Both the position numbers and the translations under genes were made by a program. 31,194 nucleotides of DNA from positions 1 to 31,194 of the forward strand of contig JAWQRN010000337.1 of NCBI GenBank assembly GCA_033557685.1, written 5' to 3'. Below are positions 11,801-23,800 of this stretch, one piece after another. Below the pieces are notes generated by a model. It was not told the origin of the DNA. It made no database searches and saw only the letters and a program-made list of their open reading frames with translations. The DNA is from Sperchopsis tessellata (Eukaryota; Arthropoda; Insecta; Coleoptera; Hydrophilidae). How positions within the stretch are numbered: position 1 is the first letter of the stretch; the number at the start of each line of letters is the position of its first letter.

Positions 11801-14800
11801 CAATCAACATGTCGAGGCCTATAACATGTGATAAAAATAGTGGGAGATTTCGTACTAGCCAATGTGACAAGAAGAGTTAGCTGACTATGTAAAACCCCTG
11901 TGCTTGTAAATAAATCATCCATATACCATTGTGCATCATGATCATGTTTACATAATTGTTTTGATAGATTAGTTGAGTCATAGTGGTTTCCTTGATCAAC
12001 ATCTTAAATTTAATTTTTTAATGAAATCTTTGTAAACTTAGAAAATTTTTACCTTAAACAATAAAATGACATACAGTGTTATTCCAAGATCTATGCACAT
12101 GACAAGCGAACATAACATGTAACCAAATTTTAAAAATATCATTATATGTGTATTTATTTCATATTTAGCAATTTTTCTGTTGCGTCAGTTTTGTATATCA
12201 ATTGGTATATAATTAATCGTCCCGATATAACCCCAAATTATTTGTCTATGTTGGCAGATGACTCGTACCTACGATCAGACAGCAAAACACCCAAATTGGG
12301 TAAAAGCGGCTGTCGTAAGTTCACCTTGTATTCTAGGCATGCTTTTGCTAACCATGTGTCAAATCTACCTTCAACTATCACATATATTTTTTAGCTAAAA
12401 AATATTACGACATTAATTAGCTTTTATAACTGTTCTTTTTTATCAGAGACATATATCGAACAACGAAATTTTTATTTAAAACAAATATTTAAACCTTTCA
12501 TAACTAACTTACATGTTATCATCTGTTGTGTCTATGTGCAAAAACATTTTCATTAATATGCATATATTATGTTAATTTACATTCTATACTTACAGTAGAT
12601 TATTGTTTCAGTTTCAAAAATTTCAATAATGTCGTAATATTAATTAACAAAACATGTTTTATTATTTTTTGTACATTTTATACATATTACATTTCTTTAA
12701 GAATTAAAAATTCTCCATCAGTAACACCTCTTTAGTGTCAATATTTACTACAACATATTTCCAAATCAAGTACTCTACTCATTACTTTTTCTTCGATTTT
12801 ATAAAGCCATTAACAACCATCATCATTGTGTGTAATGCACTTGTGTGTGTTTTGTTTTCTAGATAAGTCGGTTTCTTTTGAGAAATCAGTTTCCTTCAGT
12901 GATGAGCCTCCAGATATGAACTCTCCAAAGCAGCATAGTCCTCTACACGCAGGTAAATTAATTCCCAAGCGTTATCTGCATGGAGCTGAAGCACACGGCA
13001 CACAACCATAGACTCACAACACAATTTATTTGCAATTCTTCCTTGGTTGCATGATTATTTGGGTTCATTTTTATATTAGTTAGTTTTTTAGGATAACTAA
13101 TTGTTTATGTTTCTATTTCTTGTGTATAGAGTGAAATTTAGTACCTTCATAACTCTTACTTAATAGATATATAGGAAACTATTTTAGATGTATTAAAATA
13201 TTAAAATTAATATTCGTTTATTTACATTTAAGAACTAACTATAATTTTTGTTTTAACGATAAAAACCTGTTGCTTCCAAGTATTATTACGTTTTCATAGT
13301 AGCATTTTTTTATGGAAGAATATTGTATTTATAAATTTAGATATTTACATCGTATTAAGCATTAAATATCAATTGAAAATAATATCACAATAATACTTGT
13401 AATTACACAGTAATACTTGTAATTACACAGTAATACTTGTAATAACACAGTCACAATACAATATAATCTCCGTTTAATGTACATAAGATACAGAATATAG
13501 AAAGCACGCTAGAAAATAACTAATTATATGTTTTGGTTATTCTTCTTAGTTTTTAAGCAGCAAACGCTCACTACTGCTTACAGTCAATTCAAATAATTTT
13601 AATGCAGATAGAAACACTTAACTCTAAAATTCTTTCACCGAATATCTTTAATCGATGGAGCTCCTTTTTCAAATTATATTTGTTTCAGAAAAATGAACAA
13701 TGAAATCTGGGTGATTTTCACACTGCATATAGAAGGAGAACTAAACAAAAACGTAAAATATCAAAGATTCCCCTAAATTACAAGAAAAAAAATCATAAAG
13801 TTCACATAACAAATATTTGAATTATGACATTTTTCCAGGAAACCAATGATCTGTTGCATTTGATATTTTTGTATGTGATGACATTTATTTAAATGACAGT
13901 TGTCATATATTTTTGTCAGAGAGAGCATAAAGATATATTACAAAATAACATATAACGTCAAAATCTTAAACATATTCCTGTCCATTGTTATGCAGGGGAG
14001 TACAGAAATTATATTTTTTTATACTGAAAAAACAGAGTTCAAATCACTTTTTATATATGCTTAACTTGAGTTGGTCAAGTTTCTATGACAACTGCTTAAA
14101 AGAACCGAAATGCAATTGCCGTATATATCAGCAAATAAGAACATCCCAAAATACAACTAAAAATCAGGGGTTGGGTGGTATCTCAGATGTATATTTAGTT
14201 ATACACCTATATCCTTATATAGTAGTATTCCAGACCTTATTTAGAAAATATGAAAATAAGTTTCAATTTTCTATAACATTACAAATATGCAATAATATAC
14301 ATTTTACTTAAAATTTATATTTTATTTAGAAAGATGTGTTCCAAAATTTCTCCGTCATCTGATATTCATCAAGCACTTCATTGTCTAAATTATCATAAGA
14401 ATCGACATCCAAGTTTGGTGAATCGGTTTTTGTCATCCTCGGTGTCTCATAACATATCATCTTCCATACCATCCATTGTATTAGAGATACTGCACTTTTT
14501 TAATAATTTTATTTTTCACCGATCACCATCCTGAGGTTTCTTTAAACTTGGTACTGTTCTGAATTTAATCTTCTTGTGACGATGTAACCATTCTGCTTTT
14601 GGTTGAATACTCATTAATCAATTAGAACATTTTGCTTTAGTACATTTCTTAACATATCTTCATTTGTTATCTAGTTCCTTACGATTTTCTTGGTTATGTT
14701 GATAGATCCATGATTTCAGAATCAAACATTATAAAACCTGTTTAAAGAAAATAAATTGATCCAATTTAGACTTTATACTGGCTAGCGCAAAATGAAAATT

Positions 14801-17800
14801 TATTCTGCAAATTGTCGCGATAAGAGAAATATCGCGATAAACGGTGCATTTCCCAATATATTTGTCTACACCCAGAAATACTAGCTGAAACTAGGTTTGT
14901 AAAAGCTTTTCATAGAATACTATTCAAATAACCACTATTTATGAAATAGTTTTTTAATAATAATAATAATAAGTAAGTACATACATACATAATTAACAAA
15001 ACGATATCACTGTTTGTATGTAATTGATCACACAGGATCGAGCTTTTTGTAACTTATTATGTACATATCGAAGAATATATTACATTAGACTTATTATTTA
15101 CATTGGAGATATCATAATAGTGTTTTAAACTATCATTTTATTACAAAGTTAAATCATTAAAATTTAATTTTGATCACGATATAACGAATTCCCACTAACC
15201 AGGGGCGCGATAAAAGGGGGTAACCTCTAATATTAACTGCAAGCAGGTAATTCTCCTTTAATTATTGTGAATACCATTATAACCGTAAATACAGAATGCT
15301 CCTAATTTAGTCTTTGAAAAGTTAATACATTATAATCAGAACATGTAATTCCCCTAAAATGGCAGCTGTCTTATACACCTGAGGTATGCTAAACTTATGA
15401 ACTGTAACTTGGTATGTGTTTATTTGTAAATACATATCTAAAAATCTGAATTTTCTCGAAAATAAATTAAATTTTCATATATTATTGTTGAAGAAGTATC
15501 ATGATCTGAAATCATATGAAATATTCTCTGGTGTTTTCTGAAAAACTTAATCCAGAAATAATATGCAGTTTAGCTTCTGCAAGAGAAACTCCCACACACA
15601 TTTTCTTGCAGTAATGTTTCCTCAGGCAAGAAATGAAATTAGATATTCTATAAATTACGAAGAGAACTCTAAGCAATTTGCCTACCAGATACTCGGTATG
15701 TTCATTCCAAAACACTTTGTAATAAATAATGATTCTTCTGAGGATTAACAAACTCAATAAAGGAATTTTTTCTAGATTTATGCTGAGGTCATTAGAAATA
15801 ACCCACCATCCAGTCACCATTTCTCAATAATTTTCTTCACTATAAACACTTAGAAGAACCCTTATGAAAATGAGACTGACTCAGTCATAATATTGTTATA
15901 AATCATTCCATTCTTTTCATGAATGTCAACAAAACTCCTGGTACCTTAATCTAAATAAAAAAAGCCTGTATGAAAGGCTCTTGTAAGAAAAGTAATTATG
16001 TAAAACTGGTTGAAAAATATTATCTGGAAACTCACAATGAACAATAAATATCATTCAGTTAAGTACTAGAGAGAGAAAAGATACAAAAAGAAAAAAATCT
16101 GAAGGTCAAAAATTGTCTAGATAACTTTCTTTGCTTTGTAAAAAGGAAATAATGAAAAGAAATATAATTTTGATATCTATGAATATAAAAGACAAAAATT
16201 AATATTAATGCCACCGGGATACTCAATATATGTATGTACATGTCACTAATATTGTAATCCTTTTGAGGATCCTTTCTTTCCATTTTATAATACTTCTATT
16301 GTAATAGTGTTTTCTTTTTTTGTGAATAGATAAAAATTATTTTTTTTAGAATAGATAAAAATTAATTTTTTTACATTGGTATGACATACATAAATAATTG
16401 TTCATTGTAGAATGTTTCAAATTTGATGACATTCCATGTGTTGTACTATTTAAAAACTGATTATAAATAATAATTTTTATGGTTTAAAAATTTTATGAGA
16501 AATTGTTTAAAAATTTGTTTGGTGAACCAAATGAAGTATGAGGTCCTCATTTTTATAAGCCTTTTTAAACATTTATATAAATATTTAAGTTATAATATCC
16601 AAAATATACCTTATAAGTGTCACGGTCAAATATTATTCTTAAGAAATACAGCAATTTTTATTAAAAGCAGTAGATACTATTGAATTTTCTAAAATATATC
16701 TTTTTGTAAACAATAAATACTAATTCAGTATGTAGACTTTCACTCCTGGGAAACCTGAAGATAAATAAACATTAAAATAATTACCCCTACAAAAAGGCCC
16801 TTTATAACCTGAGCCGCACAGTGCCAAGGGCAAAGAAGGCCACATTGATACACAGTATTATATGGCAGATATGTTCCATCAATATACATTTTCCTAATTC
16901 TCTACTATAGTTCTAATGCAACTACAAATTTGACATTCATATCTTCACAAACAATTGTTTATTTTAATTTTTTACATAAATGCTTTTAAAATATTGTTAT
17001 AATTTTGCTATTGTTATCTACAATAACTGATATTTTACAAAGAATATATAGTAAAAAAATGTATTTATGAGATTACTATATATATTATTTTATCATTTTG
17101 TTGACTTTTATTATGCTTTTTAGTATTAGTGCATGTATAAATCAATAAAAATTACTGCAATACTAAGCATTTTATTTTGTAAATGTTTTTTTTTGTGTGA
17201 CTGCATCTTCTTTTTCCACTTTAGAATAGTAGTAATATAAGTTTTATAATCTTCTACTGCCATCCAAGAACTGTTTATAGATTTAGTTCATATTATTTTC
17301 GAACATCGCAATCTTAATTGATTAGCTTCAAATAAAAAATATTTGTTTATAAAGTATTATATATTTTATTATATCAAAACCGATCCATATTTTATAAATT
17401 AAGTGTTTACACAGTTACAAATATGATCTTACAACATTTGAAGTACATGGCCATCACATACTCAATTCTAATAACCATAGTGTCTTTCAATGTCCAATAT
17501 CATTGCTTCCAATTCCTGATATTTCATAGAATTTTGAAGAATAACTTCCTATTATCTTGAGTTTATTTTTCCATTCTGCTGCCATATTCCATCCATTTGT
17601 TTTATTAAGCTAGTATTACCAACCTTATTCCATTGCTACAAATATAGCGCATATTTTTTATTTTTCTTCCAAATTAGGTATTTGTTCTAAGCTTTTTTCT
17701 AATTTATTGTAATTCCTTTCTTCCTTTACTGCTCTCAGTATAATGTTCTTGATATTTCTCCAAGTTTTCTCCAGCCTCAAATTATATACTTAGCATATGA

Positions 17801-20800
17801 CAATTTTACTTCTATTCCCAAATGTAAAAACAAGAGTTAAAACAATTTCTTTTGCCAGTAGGGCAACTTGATTTATTATTGGGGAAGTTTGTTATGTTTA
17901 ATTTCTGTATATACCAATTGCTTTATTGCAAATAGAATAAAGTTCTTTGACACGCACATGTGGTCTCCAGTACACACAATTCATGTAACCCACAGAGAGA
18001 GACACATCACCGAGGTAGTACATTTTGTATCATATTGAGAATTTTACTTTGTGAGAAAAAGTTATGGAAGTAAGGAAGCCTATATTGATGTGTTATTTAA
18101 TATGAATCTGACAAAATTTCAAAAAGTTTTATTTTGTAAAAGAATTTTACTTATATTGCTACTATTGCCCAAGGGTCCTACAGCAATAAAATTTAAGCAT
18201 GTAAGTAAAATTAAATCTGGCTAGAAACAAGAAAACAAATCCAAAAATCATGCTGGTGATCATTATTTTATACACGGCATGTCCTTTTTCATTTTAATGA
18301 AACTAACTCGTGTATCTATGGTGTGCTGCCTTTTAGCGGATACTAAACCTCCAAAGCCTGCCATTAAGTCTTCTACGCTTCCTAGAACATCATCTCAGGG
18401 TAAGTTTAATGTAATTTATATAATTACTATCTTTTATTATTTCTTTTCTTCCATTTTTGTCAATTGGCATGTTTATATTTCATCATTATTAATCCTTACT
18501 AATTTGTATATTCTATATTTAAGTAATGATTATAGCAGTTTAACATTATTTATTTTTTTAATTTGTTGTAATTATATCTATTTATTGCTCAGTACATAAA
18601 TTATAACAAATTGTAACTACTGCAAAATGTTTTCAATGATTTTTCATTATAAAAACCTACTTCTTGTCTTATAATTTTTGCTCTGTGGTCCCCTTAAATT
18701 TTCTACTACTTCTCTAAGGTTCTAACTACATCTTTGATTCATATAGCCTTTTTTTCCAATAATGTTATATCCAATACTCTTTCAATAAGCCTATTTAATG
18801 ACCTTGCACATTTGTCTGTATCCTTTTTTCTACTACAGAGACTTCGATCCGTAGAACCATTTCGAATTCGTTCTTCGATGATATGGAGTCTACCACCCCA
18901 ATGGAAACTGGAAAGAGTATGTACTAACTATAAAAGAAGCATTCCGTGTCTTTAATCTCTTGTTTTTAATCCTATCCCATGTGAAGAAAGCATAATTAAA
19001 GTGATATACCTTTTACAACCATAAAGTAAATTTTATTAAACCTAAAATTTAGTATAAATAATTTTCAAATTCAATTTCATATACAACCTTCAAATCATAC
19101 ACAATCAAGCCCCAGAATGATTATTTAGTGGTTAATAAATAAAATTGAATTTCTATTTTTCACAGAACGTGATCGATTGAAACCTGCTCCCCCACCAAAA
19201 CCTGCTTCCTTATCACCTGGACAGTATGATGGGCGCCATATTTACCGAGATCTGCAATTAACTCCAGAAATGTATAACCAACTGAGAGGTTTGCAGAAAA
19301 AGGCAAAGGACCTACGAGCAGAAGTAAGGAATCTGAGGCGAATGTCTCAAGCACAAGCCCATTCTGTTCGAGAAACGATAAGAGACACATTTATAAAAAT
19401 AAGAGCGATGCTACTAGCAGGGGGTGAACAAGTGTGGCAAGCAGGTGAGTATATTTTTTAAACCTAATTTTAAAATTGAGAAGCAGTAATTTCAAAAATA
19501 ATTTTTTACCTTGTCACTATTTATTTTTTTGTTTTTAGGAATGGATCAAGAAAGAGTACGATTAAGTAGAGAAGAAGATTTATATAAACAAGAGATGCTT
19601 AGACTAGAAAAGGATCTGAGTGATCTGGAATCTACTGTAGAAGAATTAAGAGGCAATGTGATAAATAGAAAAACAAGGGTTAATATGTCGGATGTTGAAA
19701 ATATGGCATTGGTATTAAGTAAAAGTTCAAAAACTGTTGCTGATTTAAAATTACGGTAATTATTGTCGTTGAAAAAACAAAATTAGTAATTTTTATGTAA
19801 CACTTTTGCGAACAGAATATTTCACAAGCTAATGGGCCATGTTTGGACTCGCACCAGTAATCTACTAGCCCATCAGCTTAATTTATATTTTCTATGTACA
19901 ATTATAAAAAATTTAGTGTATAGGGATAGTTATAGAGGCAAGTATAGCTTAATTTATATTTTCTATGTATGCAAGTATGATAACCAGTAGAGCATACATC
20001 TGCCAAAGCATTTCTTATCCCGTGAAGCAATCTTATCTGTTCATTCAATTTGAAAAGTTAAAGTTTCAAATCTTGATTTATCCAAAACTTATGGTACATA
20101 TTACAGGTAGTATTTTTATATTCCATTACATCAAAATAGTAAATTGGTTTTATATATATTGTCAAAAAGAGGCTTTCTTAAATCACATAAATCCACAATA
20201 TTCATTTTATGATGAAGATTGAGTCATAAAGCTCCCTTCCTTTATGTATTGGTGTAACGTAGATCTGATGGTTACATTAAATTTCTCATAGGCCTACCCA
20301 AACCAACATGTACCTGCTTGCATTTTCACATTATCATCCCTATCAGAAAAATATTTCTAATTAATTCATTCATGCAGGGAGCTTTCAATCTGCAGGACCC
20401 AATACGCTTTATCCAATAAAAATCACATATTCATATCAAACCGTAAATTAGATGTTTCAGATGTATACCTATCACTGTCATAAATACTTCTTAGGTAAAA
20501 ATAATAACTTTTCTATGGTTCGACATAGATTTTATGAACAAAATTGCACGTATTCTTATAAAATGTTGCTCATATTCAATAGATATCGCAAGTTCTTATT
20601 ACTGTAGTAAGATTAGTATTGGAGACACCAGGCATATGATTGCTACTCGTATAAAGAAGCTAAAACACTGTACGTCTTGATTATATTCCTCACTCCATCA
20701 TAGTTGACCAGCATCATGAAACCAATAATACCCTATTATTGTGTTTTCCCTGAAAATTCAGAAAAGCCATTGAGATTTATAATTAGCCCATAAACATGAA

Positions 20801-23800
20801 TCAAGACTATTCAACCATACTGCCCAATTGCGCATCTTCATCAGCTCTTTCCAGGGCCTTTAGACTGTTCCAACCCAGAAACTCCATTCCATTTTTAAAA
20901 ACTTATATTGCAAGAATTTAATAACATGTAATTTAAACTTACAATCTATTTTTGTTTATAAAATTGAAAATAATATTAAGATCTGTTATACCACTTGCTA
21001 TATACAAAGACACGCAGAAATATACATATACTCAAAAAAGAACATCATTTGACCTAAATAATTTGTTATTTGTACTCTCTTGGAAAATATATAATATTTG
21101 TAAAAAATAAAATAATAAAATGCAAGTGATTCTATCTAAAACTTATTTAAATAATATCATCTTCTAGATTTCCTAGTCTTCAAGATGGCATGAAGACCTT
21201 CTTGAGTTCAGAAATGGAAAAAGTGGTTCGTGAAGAGAAGTTCCTTAAGGAGGAGCCTGAGCGTTTGGAAAGTGCACTAAGAAGGTGCAAGAAGCTTACT
21301 GGAACTTTAGTTACATTAAAGAGGTAAGGCAAATATAGTAAATTGTATAGAACGTGTTTATTATATTGTAATAAAGTAGATCAACAATACTAAAAGTAGA
21401 ATGTTAAAACATTATTCTTTTAGTTTGTTGCCAACCCAAAGTAAACAAAGTTATAAAATATGTCAGATTGTTATGTATTTTGAACAATAATATTGTCAAT
21501 AATTATTCAGTTAAATTAAACAGAGTCATCTCATATGTATCTAGTGTCCGTCTCAGAGAATGTTGGTTTTTAGTTCAAACAAAGGTTGTTTCATAAGACT
21601 TTAGGATTGGCTCTGAAAGGAGTTTGAAAAATTGAAGGAATTTCTCGCATATGTTTATCACTTGTACCAAAATAAAGTGTGAAATTAATTCTTTTCTAAC
21701 AAAAATCTTCTTCATGTGCCATAACCTACTCAGAGGTTAGCAATCAACACTGCAGCTCTGAACAGCTCCCTTGAAGTACACTGGAACCAGTCTCTAAGAT
21801 TCCTTAACCAAGAAATTCGGCGTCTTCCCACACTCCTATTGCCTGCAATTTTTCTTGCATTATGAGCTGCAGTATCCTATATTTACCTCCACGGATAGTA
21901 TGTCCTAGATATTCCAGTTTACTAGATTTAATGATATGGATCACTTCCAGCTGTCTTCCCATCCTTCTCAGCACCTCAACATTTGTAATTGATATTTTTA
22001 ACATTCTCCTATACACCCACATCTCAATCCTGCAGTTTATTTATGAGTAGATCGTGGTTTCAGAAGAGGTCTCTCATTTTAACAAAAATAGTATTATTCA
22101 ATAGCTCTCAAAGATGGTTTCCAATTCTGAAATGTTAATATGTACTTCAAAACTTTCATTCTAAAACGCATATTAATGCAACAAGTCCTATGAAATAGCT
22201 GTTGTATTTTATGACTGAAAAATAACTATATTGTTTAAATATATCATATCTAAATTAGTTAGTTTAAACAAGTTGTTGGTTTTTCATGTGAATTCAAAGC
22301 TATTTAAAGTTCCACAAATACATTTTAACTAAAAGATATGTTTTTTTTATTACATAGTAATGAATGAATGAAATCAAACCTGTCTAATAGTCACTTCCTG
22401 ATCTAATAAAATTTTATTTCTATTTGTTTCCCACACATAATGGTTATTACTAACTGGATATAAATAAATACTATAACAGCCAGCTATACCCATTCCAAGA
22501 GTATCTAATTATTGCTAACTTGGCATTTTACTTGAACTCTAATTTAATTATATATCCTTCATTTACGGCAAAATAGTTACAACTGAATTACTTATAAGAT
22601 ATGTAAAAATTAGACTAGTGAAGTTTTGAAGATTTTTTTTTTAAATACATAACTATCTATTACTAACAAAATAGAGCTGTAGACTGTAGCTTACTGGGTA
22701 ATAAATGTTTGCTTAAAAAAGTATCTCTAACTTTATTTGGTTTACACATTAAAAATATTAAATATATAGAAATATTGGCAACAATCCTACTCATTTACAA
22801 ATTGTGTAAACCAAAGTAGCAGGTAAATTGCAATTGTAGTTTGCAAATAATGATATATGTATATTAATAGTTTAGTGCTTGTGGCAATAGCTTTTTTTAT
22901 AATAGAGAATTTATTTTGCTTTAAATGTGTGTTATATTTCCTAATTTTAAAACACTGTCTATTAATTTAATTAGTTTTTTTTTAATTAAAAGTAAATGTA
23001 AGTATTACTAGAAAAACTTTATTTAGAAATATTTGATTATCTACTGCTATTTTCGTTTGTAGATTACAACAAGAAACTTCACAAGTTTGTGCAGTTCCAG
23101 GGCCCTAATACTGCACATTTTAAAATAGTTTGAGTTGGGTTATTCAGATAAAATAAATAAATCTTAGCTCTATAAGTAAAATAGAGGTTTTAATTCCATC
23201 TAAATATAAAAGTTTATGATATATTTTGATAGCTCAAAAGAATCAAAAAATATATTAAAACTTATAGTACCTCAAAATAGGATTAGAAAAATGCAGCTTC
23301 GATGACAACTGAGCTGTGTTTCACAAGGTTCCACTATGTAGTTAAGAAGGAAGAAGTTGATGACAAGTATAAACGTTCATTTACTTCATTAAAAACAAAC
23401 CTTTTAGTTACATTTATCATTGTTATACACAAATATTACAAGTGAATACAACTATGAATTGAAAGTCTATTACATTTAAAACTTCCCCCTCAATTTGCTC
23501 TTACATGAATACACAATACACATACATAACATAAATAAGCTAATACACCCATATAAATCCTCACACCTTTCTCCTATGTTGGATATGTCTAAATACCACA
23601 TACTTTTTTCATATAATACATCCATACTGCATTTATTGTACTGAAATGCCTTTGAAGCTTGCTCCAAATTTCTCTTCCATACGTAACAGTTGTTAAACAA
23701 CACTTTCATATGTTGTCATACTTGCCTCTTCTTCTTACTCTCACTTGCTAACCTTTCTATCTCTTTCTCTTTGCTTATCGTAAAAATATTATATATATAT

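Larger units (their letters stand above)
7423..12257 (+). other. Intron, phase 1 (4.8 kb) with transposon cluster
   Basis: Donor GTTTGT, acceptor TTGGCAG. From about 8890 to 11075 it carries four decayed element fragments of three classes. 7423-8880 and 11350-12257 hold nothing I can name. Confidence 0.7.
12953..18336 (+). other. Intron, phase 1 (5.4 kb)
   Basis: Donor GTAAAT, acceptor CTTTTAG. It contains a 20-bp tandem triplicate (13391-13450), a TCGCGATA palindrome (14815-14837), microsatellites at 14955-14990, a 25-bp tandem duplication (16324-16373), and a minus-strand fragment at 17718-17776 with non-LTR-like text (LEKTWRNIKNIILRAVKEE) too short to call. No exon was found in it. Confidence 0.65.

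Noticed and set aside
13985..14311. 108-codon sense frame in intron
   Set aside because: No recognisable motif; phase and flanks do not fit the gene, so it is likely a chance open frame.
14334..14600. Possible transposase C-terminal text on the minus strand
   Set aside because: Fragments such as KAEWLHRHKKIKFRT suggest an element, but no family could be fixed.
18279..18599. 106-codon open frame over the exon at 18337
   Set aside because: Only 18337-18399 is coding; the rest is intron read through both splice sites.
19160..19390. Antisense frame opposite exon 19166-19444
   Set aside because: Shadow of the strongly coding + strand exon.
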